From Actinomycetota bacterium (GTDB lineage Bacteria > Actinomycetota > Geothermincolia > Geothermincolales > RBG-13-55-18), in contig JACIXC010000009.1 of the NCBI GenBank assembly GCA_014360655.1, forward strand, positions 62,001-126,000: a stretch of DNA of 64,000 nt, written 5' to 3'. A program made the position numbers and the translations under genes. The number at the start of each line of letters is the position of its first letter. The first letter of the stretch is position 1. Shown piece by piece: positions 1-7,697 of the stretch. A model generated the notes under the pieces. That model did no database searches. It was given only the letters and a program-made list of their open reading frames with translations, and was not told the origin of the DNA.

Positions 1-834
1 TTCTTCGTCCTGGCGGACTGCGATGCGGAGAAGACGGCGGGGGTCGGCGAGCATTCCCTTGCCTCCATGGGGGAGACGGCGGCAGGCGTCCTTGCTTCCC
101 TCCAGGAAAGAATTTCCAGGGAAGAGGAGGAGAAGGAGGCGGGTGGCGGCGGCGCACCGGGGACCGGGACGGCGGCACCCCAAGATCCCCGGGAGGATGT
201 TGCCGAGCCCGCGGGCACCGGAGCCGCGGGCGCCCTCGCGGAGGCGCGGGATCTCGAGGCCGCACGCGAGGAGCACGACTACTTCGAGATAGCGCGCCGC
301 CTGAAGGGTCACGAGGAAGCGGTGGACGCCCTGCCGCTGTGGTCGCAGGAAGCGCCCGACAGGGCGGTCCCCTCGGCCCGCGGCATCGACCTCGGCGCAC
401 TGCTCGTGGACCTCAAGGAATATTATTCCAGGAGAAGACCGGGAAGCAACATCTTCCTCGAGCTGGACGAGGACATCCCCCTCGTCCATACCGATAAGAA
501 GATGCTGAGGGAGGCCCTCATGTGCCTGCTGGACAACGCCCTGAAGTTCTCCCCGCGGGGTTCCCCGGTGATCCTGGGGGCGGAGCGCTGGGGCGACGAG
601 GTCCTCCTGCGCGTGGAGGATCAGGGCCCGGGCATCCCGCCGGAGGTGGTGAGGCAGGTCATGCAGGAGGGCGGGGGCGGAGAGGGTCGCGGGAGGCGGG
701 CCAAGAGCCTCGTGGTATGCAGGGATTTCGTCAAGGCCATGGGCGGCGAGCTCACCCTGAAGGGAAAGGGGGGCGAGGGGACCACCGCCTACATAAGGTT
801 GCGCCTCCTGCCTTTCTTGCGCGATGTGAGATGA
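1..834 (+). CDS. Sensor histidine kinase, C-terminal part (5' end outside window)
   Basis: The frame is open from base 1, so this is the C-terminal 277 residues of a longer protein. A GHKL ATPase domain fills the second half. The N-box reads EALMCLLDNALKFS (about residues 171-184) and the G1 box DQGPGIP (about 207-213). The usual G2 loop (GTGLGL) is replaced by a glycine/arginine-rich stretch GGGGEGRGRRAKSL, and the first Asn of the N-box is Cys. This may be a fast-evolving or weak kinase. The region before the ATPase domain is acidic and low in complexity, and no His phosphoacceptor is visible in the fragment. The stop codon overlaps the next start as ATGA, so the two genes are probably translationally coupled. 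Family assignment is fairly secure; signal and partner are unknown. Confidence 0.72.
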   Translation, partial: FFVLADCDAEKTAGVGEHSLASMGETAAGVLASLQERISREEEEKEAGGGGAPGTGTAAPQDPREDVAEPAGTGAAGALAEARDLEAAREEHDYFEIARRLKGHEEAVDALPLWSQEAPDRAVPSARGIDLGALLVDLKEYYSRRRPGSNIFLELDEDIPLVHTDKKMLREALMCLLDNALKFSPRGSPVILGAERWGDEVLLRVEDQGPGIPPEVVRQVMQEGGGGEGRGRRAKSLVVCRDFVKAMGGELTLKGKGGEGTTAYIRLRLLPFLRDVR

Positions 835-1517
835 AAGATGCGCCTGAATACCCACGGGTTAAGGTCCTGGGCATAAGCGGAAGCCCCGTGAAGGGCGGGA
901 ACGTGGAGGAATTGTTGCGCGCCTCCCTGCGCGCGCAGGAAGACGTTCCCGGCGTGGAGTGGGAGCTGCTCAGCCTGGCGGAGCTGCGCGTGGAGGACTG
1001 CGCGCACTGCAACTGGTGCCTGCGCAAGCAGGGCGGCGGGCGCAGGTGCTCCCGCGACGACGACCTGGCCGCCGTCTACCCCAGGGTGGAGGAGTGTGAC
1101 GCCCTCATCCTGGCCACCCCGGTCTATTTCGGCCGCCTCTCCGGGTACCTGGCCGCCTTCATAGACCGCATGCGCGTTTACGTGCACGGCAACGAGACCG
1201 CGGGGATGCTGCGCAACAAGGTCGGCGGATCCCTGGCCGTGGCCTGGTTCCGCATGGCCGGCCTGGAGATGGCCCTGCTCTCCGTCAACCAGTTCTTCTA
1301 CGCCGTGAACATGGTCATCGCCGCCCCCGACCTCGGTCTGCAGGGCGGCTCGGCCTTCTCCAGCCTGGAAGGGAGCGGGAAGAGGGAGGGTGGGGACAGG
1401 CTGCTGGTCCTGCATGACGAGCTGGGGATGGCCAGCGCAGCCTCCACCGTCTCCCGGGCGGTGGAGCTGGCGCGGCTGCTCAAGGCGGGCAGGGAGGCGC
1501 TGGGCGCTTCCCGCTGA
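831..1517 (+). CDS. Flavodoxin-fold FMN reductase / iron-sulfur flavoprotein-like
   Basis: 228 residues. The ATG overlaps the upstream kinase stop (ATGA), which decides this start over longer in-frame options. The N-terminal beta strand and FMN phosphate loop read VLGISGSPVKGGN (about residues 12-24). Next comes a cysteine cluster C-x2-C-x2-C-x9-C followed by Asp-Asp-Asp, close to the pattern of the Isf-type iron-sulfur flavoproteins within the NADPH-dependent FMN reductase superfamily. The flavodoxin signature ALILATPVYFGRLSG follows. The expected role is cytosolic electron transfer or quinone/flavin reduction. Whether a [4Fe-4S] cluster is bound cannot be read from sequence alone, because the cysteine spacing differs somewhat from archaeal Isf. 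Confidence 0.8.
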   Translation: MKDAPEYPRVKVLGISGSPVKGGNVEELLRASLRAQEDVPGVEWELLSLAELRVEDCAHCNWCLRKQGGGRRCSRDDDLAAVYPRVEECDALILATPVYFGRLSGYLAAFIDRMRVYVHGNETAGMLRNKVGGSLAVAWFRMAGLEMALLSVNQFFYAVNMVIAAPDLGLQGGSAFSSLEGSGKREGGDRLLVLHDELGMASAASTVSRAVELARLLKAGREALGASR

Positions 1518-1529
1518 CGACTGGCCCGC

Positions 1530-2201
1530 TCAGCAGGCCGGCATGATCTCGAGCTGCAGGTGGCCGTCGCGCTCCACGACGCCGCCCGTCGCGAAATCCA
1601 CGGGATGGGCGAAGAGGGGGCCGGAAAAGACGAAGGTGTGGAACTCGCCCCCCTCGCCGGATGGATCGACGCCCGCGGCCTCCAGATCGCGCAGGGCGGA
1701 GAGGTCCAGCACCCTCCCCAGCCAGTCCCTGGAAAGATATTCCATGCGAACGGAAATGATGACGGCCCGGTAGCCGAGGTTCACGAACTCCGTCACCAGC
1801 CCGCGGCGCTCCTGCCCCCAGAGGGGCAGTAGCGGCTCGATGCCCAGTTCCCCGCACACCCTCTCCACCCAGACGCGGTGCTCGGCGAGGTCGATGTCGC
1901 CGAAGACCCCGGCGGACACGCCATGCCCGCGCATGCGCCCCACCTCCTCCTTGAACGCCGCCTCGTATCCTTCCCAGGTGGCGCTGCCGAAGCGGATGGG
2001 AAGCTCCAGGGCCTCCGCCTGTGCGGCGAGGGCCTCCCGCGAGACCCCGTGGGAGCGGGAAAAAGCGCCTCCCTCGTGGAGCATGCAGAAGAGGGCGAGG
2101 ACCGGTCGCCCGGCCGCGACCGCACGGTGCAGTGCCAGGCAGGAGTCCTTGCCGCCGCTCCAGGAAACGAAGGCGGGCCCGTTACCCGTGTCTGACTCCA
2201 T
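1530..2201 (-). CDS. Dph6/diphthine-ammonia ligase-like PP-loop ATPase
   Basis: 223 residues. The N-terminal PP-loop WSGGKDS (residues 14-20) belongs to the adenine-nucleotide alpha-hydrolase superfamily. The later segments GVSAGVFGDIDL and EPLLPLWGQ resemble the ATP-binding domain called diphthine-ammonia ligase (Dph6 / MJ0570-related). In archaea and eukaryotes that enzyme amidates diphthine on EF-2. Bacteria lack diphthamide, so the substrate here is unknown and the protein should be called an amidoligase-type ATPase of unknown target. The start follows GGTGAGG; longer upstream reading has no domain support. It converges with the flavoprotein gene with only 12 bases between them. Confidence 0.75.
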   Translation of the reverse strand: MESDTGNGPAFVSWSGGKDSCLALHRAVAAGRPVLALFCMLHEGGAFSRSHGVSREALAAQAEALELPIRFGSATWEGYEAAFKEEVGRMRGHGVSAGVFGDIDLAEHRVWVERVCGELGIEPLLPLWGQERRGLVTEFVNLGYRAVIISVRMEYLSRDWLGRVLDLSALRDLEAAGVDPSGEGGEFHTFVFSGPLFAHPVDFATGGVVERDGHLQLEIMPAC

Positions 2202-2509
2202 GTGCCTCACCGGTTGCCCTCGCTTTTCTGTCCATGGATACCTCCAACGGATACCTCCGGTTCCTTCCCGGAGCCTCCGCCGGCACCCTGGCCGGCGCCT
2301 CAAGGCCCTCGCGTGGCCGCGAGCGTCGCGCGACCGCTCACGCGGTAGACCATGACCGATTATACCGGATGCCCAAGGGCAGGTTGAGAGGGGGGAGAGG
2401 GAGGGTGTATGGATCATACATCCCGAAATAACCGAAGATGAAGTGGGACAAGGTTGAAAAAAGGGGGGAGAGGGAGGGTGCATGGACAATCCGCATGCCT
2501 TCATGTTGC
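2202..2509. other. Intergenic region with short direct repeats
   Basis: No gene is supported. Two structures are visible. A 10-bp unit GGATACCTCC occurs twice with a 13-bp period (2236-2245 and 2249-2258), just upstream of the minus-strand PP-loop gene. A larger imperfect direct repeat lies at about 2381-2413 and 2451-2485: AGGTTGA, then a purine run, then GGGAGAGGGAGGGTG and YATGGA, with a period of about 70 bp. Confidence 0.5.
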
Positions 2510-2538
2510 TTGACCCGGGAACGAGGCCGGGGTAAAAT
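2510..2538 (+). promoter_or_regulatory. Sigma-70-type promoter of the TetR/RLP cassette
   Basis: A -35 box TTGACC (2510-2515) and a -10 box TAAAAT (2533-2538) are separated by exactly 17 bases. The predicted start falls near 2545, about 70 bases before the TetR gene. Confidence 0.7.
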
Positions 2539-2545
2539 ATAGTTA

Positions 2546-2563
2546 AGACTGACCGGTTGGTCT
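2546..2563 (+). promoter_or_regulatory. Palindromic operator overlapping the transcription start
   Basis: AGACTGACC/GGTTGGTCT is an 18-bp imperfect palindrome (7 of 9 pairs) immediately after the -10 box. The core GACCGGTTGGTC is the GACC...GGTC type often bound by TetR-family repressors. Its position over the start site, directly in front of a TetR gene, suggests autoregulation and control of the downstream cassette. That is inference; no binding data exist. Confidence 0.6.
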
Positions 2564-2614
2564 AAAGTTGGTAGCCGGGAAAACGGAAACGGTGGAAGCA
2601 GGGAAAGGGAGCTC

Positions 2615-3364
2615 ATGGAGGCCAGCAGGGGGACGCCGGCACGAAGGAAACCGCGGCCGGAGACGAGCGACGGCAGGCTGCCCGGGGCCAAATCGCTGGG
2701 CCTGCGCAGGAACCCCGCCAAGGACGAGCGGGAGCGGGCTTTCAAGGAGGCGGCCCTCAGGCTCTTTTCCTCCAGGGGTTACCACAAGACCACCATGTCG
2801 GAGGTCGCCCTGGAAGCTGGCTTCGGTAAGGGGACCCTCTACTGGTACTGGAAATCCAAGGAAGAGCTCTACTTCGACCTCGTCGAGGATTCGCACAGGG
2901 AGTTCGTCGCCCTGGTGAGGCGCGCGGCGGACATGGAAGGCGATGCCCTCGAGAAGCTTGGGTGGCTGGGGAGGGAGATGGTAGAGCTGCATTACCGCAA
3001 CCGCGAGTACACCAAGCTCTCCTGGAAGATGCGGGCGGAGGAACTGGAGACCTTCTCGCCCGAGTACGTGGAAAGGCTGCGCCGCAACAACGAGGAGACC
3101 AAGCGGGAGTTGCAGCGCATCGTCAGCCAGGGAATCGATGAAGGTTTACTGCCTGCCGGAGACCCCTACTACCTGACCTGCATGCTGCTGGGGCTGGTGG
3201 AGGGGATGGAGATACAGTGGCTGGAGGACCCCGAGGCCTTCGACCTGCGCAAGGCCATGGAGATGGTCCTCTCGCTGGTCTCCGCCGTGCGGCCTTACCT
3301 CGGAAGCGTTTCCCTTTCCGGGCAGGGTCCTGGCTCCGGCGGAAAAGCGCACATGGACGAGTGA
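2615..3364 (+). CDS. TetR/AcrR family transcriptional regulator
   Basis: 249 residues. A basic, low-complexity tail of about 40 residues precedes a typical TetR helix-turn-helix (residues 43-89), with the core SEVALEAGFGKGTLYWYWKSKEELY. The rest is the all-helical ligand-binding and dimerisation domain, with no recognisable ligand signature. The start is preceded by GGAAAGGGAG. It is the first gene after the promoter and palindromic operator, and the oxidoreductase gene starts 34 bases downstream, so it probably controls itself and the oxidoreductase-kinase-RuBisCO-like cassette. The inducer is presumably an intermediate of that pathway. Confidence 0.88.
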   Translation: MEASRGTPARRKPRPETSDGRLPGAKSLGLRRNPAKDERERAFKEAALRLFSSRGYHKTTMSEVALEAGFGKGTLYWYWKSKEELYFDLVEDSHREFVALVRRAADMEGDALEKLGWLGREMVELHYRNREYTKLSWKMRAEELETFSPEYVERLRRNNEETKRELQRIVSQGIDEGLLPAGDPYYLTCMLLGLVEGMEIQWLEDPEAFDLRKAMEMVLSLVSAVRPYLGSVSLSGQGPGSGGKAHMDE

Positions 3365-3398
3365 CGGTGGGCAGGGAAGAGTGACGGGAGGTGGCGAT

Positions 3399-4616
3399 AT
3401 GGCAAGGCTTTTGATCCTTGGAGGTTGCGGAGCGGTGGGGAGCACCGCGGCGAAGTACCTTGCGGCGGGCGATTACTTCGACGAGATCGTCATCGCGGAC
3501 CGCGAGGAAGAGGCGGCGCGGAAGCTGGCGGCGGAGCTGGGCGGCAGGGTGTCGGCGCGGGGCGTGAACGCGGACGATGCCGCCGACCTCAAGGAGCTCA
3601 TGGCCGGCTGCGACCTCGTGCTCAACTGCATCGGTCCCTTCTACCGTTACGGTCCGCCCATACTGCGGGCCGCCATCGAGGCGGGCGTTGACTACGTGGA
3701 TATCTGCGACGACATGGACGCCACCGAGGAGATGCTCGCCATGGACGAGGAGGCGAAGAAGGCCGGCATCTCCGCCCTCATAGGCATGGGGAGCTCCCCC
3801 GGCATGGCCAACCTGCTGGTGAAGTTCACGGCGCAGACCCTGCTGGACCAGGTGGATTCCGTGGACATCTACCACGCCCACGGCGGGGAGCCGGTGGAGG
3901 GCCCCGCGGTCATCAAGCATCGCTTCCATTCCATGGAAATAGATATCCCCATGTTCCTGGACGGTGAGTACAGGACGGTGCGCCTCTTCGAGGAGAGCGG
4001 CAGGGCCCTGGAGGAGGAGACCGACTTCCGCGACGTGGGCACCTACCCCGTCTACGCCTACCCCCACCCGGAGACCATAACCCTCCCCAAGTACATCAAG
4101 GGCGTGAAGAGGGTCACCAACCTGGGGCTGGTCATCCCCGTCTCGTACGCCAACCTAATCAAGGACATGGTCAGGCTGGGACTGACCTCCGACGAGCCCA
4201 TCGAGGTGCAGGGGCAGAAGGTCGTGCCCCGCGAGTTCGCCGTGGCCTTCGTCATCTCCCGGCGCGACGGGCTGCTCAGGGAGGCGGGGATAGATTCCCC
4301 GCGGGGTTGCCTGAAGATCGTGGTGAAGGGCGTGAAGGACGGCGAACCGCATACCTATATCTTCCAGATGTCCTCGAGCGGCATGGGCATGGGCGAGGGG
4401 ACGGGCATCCCCGCCGCGCTGGGGGCCATCGTCATGGGACAGGGAAAGATAACCCTGAAGGGCGTCTTCCCGCCCGAGGCCGGGGTGGAGCCCATGGACA
4501 TGATCAAGCTGGCCGGTGAGGTCATCAAGTCCTCCGGCAAGGGGGAGCGGGCCCCCATCTTCATCGAGCACGTGGACAAGGACGGCAACGTGGAGGCCAT
4601 GGACTTCAAGTTATAG
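3399..4616 (+). CDS. Saccharopine dehydrogenase-family NAD(P)-dependent oxidoreductase
   Basis: 405 residues. The N-terminal Rossmann motif GGCGAVGS (residues 8-15) begins the saccharopine dehydrogenase NADP-binding domain. DLVLNCIGPFYRYGPPILRA and VDYVDICDD (about 70-110) are characteristic of this family, and the C-terminal half is the family's alpha/beta catalytic domain. Start chosen at the ATG after GGGAGGTGGCGAT; the six-codon longer frame has no ribosome site. The family includes lysine-pathway, carboxynorspermidine and polyol/lipid-linked reductases, so the substrate cannot be named. Its place between TetR and a sugar kinase suggests it oxidises or reduces a sugar or sugar acid before phosphorylation. 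Confidence 0.82.
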   Translation: MARLLILGGCGAVGSTAAKYLAAGDYFDEIVIADREEEAARKLAAELGGRVSARGVNADDAADLKELMAGCDLVLNCIGPFYRYGPPILRAAIEAGVDYVDICDDMDATEEMLAMDEEAKKAGISALIGMGSSPGMANLLVKFTAQTLLDQVDSVDIYHAHGGEPVEGPAVIKHRFHSMEIDIPMFLDGEYRTVRLFEESGRALEEETDFRDVGTYPVYAYPHPETITLPKYIKGVKRVTNLGLVIPVSYANLIKDMVRLGLTSDEPIEVQGQKVVPREFAVAFVISRRDGLLREAGIDSPRGCLKIVVKGVKDGEPHTYIFQMSSSGMGMGEGTGIPAALGAIVMGQGKITLKGVFPPEAGVEPMDMIKLAGEVIKSSGKGERAPIFIEHVDKDGNVEAMDFKL

Positions 4617-4623
4617 GGATCAC

Positions 4624-4647
4624 TTGACATGGAAAATAATGCCATGT
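4624..4647 (+). promoter_or_regulatory. Inverted repeat with embedded TTGACA before the sugar kinase
   Basis: ACATGG (4627-4632) and CCATGT (4642-4647) form a perfect 6-bp inverted repeat around a 9-base A/T-rich spacer. A consensus -35 box TTGACA (4624-4629) overlaps the left arm. No convincing -10 lies 17 bases downstream, so this may be an operator or transcript hairpin rather than a full promoter. Confidence 0.35.
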
Positions 4648-4666
4648 AAGGGGAGGGAGGTGCACC

Positions 4667-6247
4667 TTGGGCGAGAAGTTCATCGTGAGCCACGACGTGG
4701 GCACGGGCGGGAGCAAGGCGGTACTCTGCGACCTGGAAGGGAGCATCATCGCCTCCAGCTTCGAGCCCTACCCCACCTCCTACCCGCGGGCCAACTGGGC
4801 GGAACAGGACCCGCGAGACTGGTGGAAGGCGGTCACCACGAGCACGCAACGCCTGCTCAAAGAAACCAGGATAAACCCGCGCCAGGTCATAGGCACGGGT
4901 TTCGCCACCCAGATGCTTGGGGTGCTGCCGGTGGACGCCTCCGGTGATCCCCTGCGCCCGGCCATCATCTGGATCGACAGCCGCGCCGACGAGCAGGCGG
5001 CGAGGATGGTGAGGAGGTTGGGAGGACCCCGCGTGCTCATGGCGCTGGCAGGTGCGGTCCCCTCGGGCAAGGACGTCGTGTGCAAGATCCTGTGGCTCAA
5101 GGAGAAGGAGCCGGACGTCTACGCCGCCACCCACAAGATACTAGACGTCACCGGCTACCTGGTCTACCGGGCGACTGGGAACATGACCATCGACCACACC
5201 GCCGCAGGCGCCACCGGCCTGCTCAAGAACAAGACGCGGGAGTGGGACACGCTTCTCGCCAGGCTGCTGGGTATCTCCCTCGAGAAGCTCCCCGAGGTGA
5301 AGAGCTCCGTGGAGGTGGTCGGCCTGCTCACGCGCGATGCCGCAGCGGAGATGGGGCTGGAGGCGGGGACTCCCGTGATCGGCGGCATGGGGGACATCCC
5401 CGCGGCGGCCACCGGTTCCGGCGCCCTGGAGAACGGGGACGCACACATCTACCTGGGCACTTCGGGATGGCTGGTGCTCTCGGTGGCCAAGCCCAAGAAC
5501 CTGGGCAGGAACGGCATCGCCTCCATAGCCTCGGCGGACCCCGGGATGTTCCTCATGATCGGGGAGACGGAGACGGCGGGGGCCTGCCTGAAATGGTTCG
5601 CGGACAACTTCGCCACCGCGGAGGAGCGGGAGAGGGCGGCGCGGAGCGAGGACGAGATGGCCATCTTCGCCGTCCTGGACGAGGTGGTGGAGGGGGTGGA
5701 GCCGGGCGCGAGGCGGCTGCTCTTCACCCCCTGGCTCTTCGGGGAGCGCGCCCCCATCACCGACACCACCCTGCGCGCCGCCTTCGTCAACCTCTCCCTG
5801 GGTCACGAGAGGGAACACATGCTGCGCGCCATCTACGAGGGGGTGGCCTACAACTTCCGCTGGCTGGTGGACGCCGTCGCCGGGGCTGGGTTCCCCTGCC
5901 GCACCCTGCGCGCCATCGGCGGGGGGGCGCGCAGCGACGTCTGGATGCAGATCATGGCCGACGTGACGCGGCGCCCTGTGGAGGCGGTGGCGGATCCCCA
6001 GGAGGCGGGGGCCATGGGGTGCGCCCTGGCGGTGGCGGTGGCCCTGCGCGAATACGGGAGCTACCGGGATTTGAAGAAGGTGATCAGGGTGCGCCGCGCC
6101 TTCGAGCCCGACCCGCAATGCTGCACCGAGTACGACGAGCTCTACGGCGTTTTCCGCGCCCTGTACGGAAACCTGACCGGGATATGCCGGCGCCTGAACG
6201 AGACGGGGCAGGCCTGCGAGGCGCCGGCCGGTGAGGCGAGGCCATGA
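4667..6247 (+). CDS. FGGY-family carbohydrate kinase (xylulokinase-like)
   Basis: 526 residues, with a TTG start fixed by GGGAGGGAGG five bases upstream. The N-terminal phosphate loop DVGTGGSK starts at residue 10. The ATP-domain features (IGGMGDIPAAATGSG, HIYLGTSGW, and the FGGY-like FTPWLFGERAPI) are all present, followed by GGGARSDVWMQIMADV, so the kinase looks complete and active. FGGY enzymes phosphorylate ketoses, polyols or sugar acids at a terminal hydroxyl. With an oxidoreductase before it and a RuBisCO-like protein after it, the likely product is a phosphorylated ketose or ketonate used by the RuBisCO-like enzyme. The exact substrate is not determinable here. Confidence 0.9.
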   Translation: MGEKFIVSHDVGTGGSKAVLCDLEGSIIASSFEPYPTSYPRANWAEQDPRDWWKAVTTSTQRLLKETRINPRQVIGTGFATQMLGVLPVDASGDPLRPAIIWIDSRADEQAARMVRRLGGPRVLMALAGAVPSGKDVVCKILWLKEKEPDVYAATHKILDVTGYLVYRATGNMTIDHTAAGATGLLKNKTREWDTLLARLLGISLEKLPEVKSSVEVVGLLTRDAAAEMGLEAGTPVIGGMGDIPAAATGSGALENGDAHIYLGTSGWLVLSVAKPKNLGRNGIASIASADPGMFLMIGETETAGACLKWFADNFATAEERERAARSEDEMAIFAVLDEVVEGVEPGARRLLFTPWLFGERAPITDTTLRAAFVNLSLGHEREHMLRAIYEGVAYNFRWLVDAVAGAGFPCRTLRAIGGGARSDVWMQIMADVTRRPVEAVADPQEAGAMGCALAVAVALREYGSYRDLKKVIRVRRAFEPDPQCCTEYDELYGVFRALYGNLTGICRRLNETGQACEAPAGEARP

Positions 6248-6327
6248 GGACAAGGCCGTGGGAATGAGGTCATGAAAAACAGAACCCTGATCCTAACGGG
6301 TACGACGAGAGAAGAGGAGTGATGAGC

Positions 6328-7674
6328 ATGCTTTACTACGAGGCCCAGCCCAAGGCCCTCCCCGAGGGCATCGACTACGATGACTTCATCGTGGCCACCT
6401 ACTACGCCGCCCTTCCCCGCGACATGATCATGTATTACCTGGCGCCCTTCCTGGCCATAGAGCAGTCCACGGGTACCTGGACGCCGGTCCCCGGGGAGAC
6501 ACCCGAGGTGAGGGCAAAGCACGTGGCCAAGGTCATCGGCATCCACGAGGTCCCCTTCTACGAGTTCGAGGTGCCGCGGGGGGTGGAGGAGCGCACCTAC
6601 GTGGTGCAGGTCGCCTTCCCCTTCCGCAACATCGAGCACCAGATCCCCATGCTGCTCACCGCAGTAGTGGGGAACATCTCCATGGGAGGGAAGATCAAGC
6701 TCATCGACCTATACCTGCCGAAGAAGTATACGGAGGGGTTCCAGGGACCGAGGTTCGGCATCGACGGCATCTACGAGGCACTGGGGCTCGAGGAGCGGCG
6801 GCCCCTGCTCAACAACATGATCAAGCCCTGCACCGGGTATTCCTGCGAGGTGGGGGAGAAGCTCTTCTACGAGGCGGCGCTGGGCGGTTGCGACGTCATC
6901 AAGGACGACGAGCTCATCGCGGACATGGCCTTCAACCGCGTGGAGGACCGCGTGAAGGCCTACATGGCCATGGAGAAGCGCGTCTACGAGGAGACGGGCG
7001 AGCACACCCTGTACACGGTGAACGTCTCGGACAACATCCCCAGGATGTTCGAGGTGGCCAGGCGCGCCGTGGACGCCGGCGCCAACGCCATCATGGTCAA
7101 CTACCTGGCGGTGGGGCTTCCCGCGCTGCAGGCCCTGGCCGAGGATCCGGACATAAACGTGCCCATCCTGGCGCACATGGATTGCGCCGGCGCTCTCTAC
7201 GAGTCGCCCATCTCGGGCATCGCCTCCCACCTGGTGCTGGCCAAGCTGCCGCGCCTGGCGGGCGCGGACGCCATCGTCTTCCCTGCCCCCTACGGGAAGG
7301 CGCCCTACCTCAAGGACCGCTTCGTGTATACCGCGGACGTCATGCATTACCCCATGCACGACATCAAGCCAACCATGCCCATGCCCTCCGGGGGGATCAC
7401 CCCGGAGATGGTGCCCACCTGCGTTGCCGATATCGGCAGGGAGATCATGATCGGGTCCGGGGGCGGCATACACGCACATCCCATGGGCCCGGCCGCGGGC
7501 GCACGCGCCTTCCGGCAGGCCATAGACGCCACCATGCGGGGTATACCCCTGCACGAGTACGCGCGGGAGCACCAGGAGCTGGCCGTGGCCCTGGGGCTGT
7601 GGGAAGGCTTCTTCCAGGAGACCACGGCCGATAGCGGCATCGAGGCCAAGGCCCACAAGCTGGGGGAGAATTAG
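6328..7674 (+). CDS. RuBisCO-like protein (form IV-type large subunit homologue)
   Basis: 448 residues from the ATG eight bases after AGAGGAG; ATG 6322 and GTG 6319 are possible but too close to that site. The N-terminal domain keeps the RuBisCO loop EQSTGTWT (E45, W51) and VVGN (N116). The barrel has IKP (K166, equivalent to K175), the carbamylation/metal motif DVIKDDE (K192, D194, E195, equivalent to K201/D203/E204), H283 (H294), K324 (K334), PSGG (S354, equivalent to S379) and GSGGG. By eye K177 is Cys168, R295 is Met284 and H327 is Val317. Loss of these bisphosphate-binding and catalytic residues argues against RuBP carboxylation and for an enolase, isomerase or decarboxylase on another phosphorylated sugar. 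The clade is unassigned. Confidence 0.88.
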   Translation: MLYYEAQPKALPEGIDYDDFIVATYYAALPRDMIMYYLAPFLAIEQSTGTWTPVPGETPEVRAKHVAKVIGIHEVPFYEFEVPRGVEERTYVVQVAFPFRNIEHQIPMLLTAVVGNISMGGKIKLIDLYLPKKYTEGFQGPRFGIDGIYEALGLEERRPLLNNMIKPCTGYSCEVGEKLFYEAALGGCDVIKDDELIADMAFNRVEDRVKAYMAMEKRVYEETGEHTLYTVNVSDNIPRMFEVARRAVDAGANAIMVNYLAVGLPALQALAEDPDINVPILAHMDCAGALYESPISGIASHLVLAKLPRLAGADAIVFPAPYGKAPYLKDRFVYTADVMHYPMHDIKPTMPMPSGGITPEMVPTCVADIGREIMIGSGGGIHAHPMGPAAGARAFRQAIDATMRGIPLHEYAREHQELAVALGLWEGFFQETTADSGIEAKAHKLGEN

Positions 7675-7676
7675 GA

Positions 7677-7697
7677 GGAGCGGGAAAGCCCGCTTCC
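7677..7697 (+). terminator. Hairpin after the RuBisCO-like gene
   Basis: GGAGCGGG-AAAG-CCCGCTTCC can fold into a stem with one bulge directly after the stop codon. There is no T-run, so factor-independent termination is uncertain. A very similar hairpin core (GAGCGGG-ATAG-CCCGCTC) sits at 19126-19143. Confidence 0.4.

Noticed and set aside
6328-7674. A true RuBisCO for carbon fixation
   Set aside because: Residues equivalent to K177, R295 and H327 are changed, no phosphoribulokinase or ribose-bisphosphate isomerase gene is present, and the neighbours are sugar-catabolic. A form IV-like role fits better.
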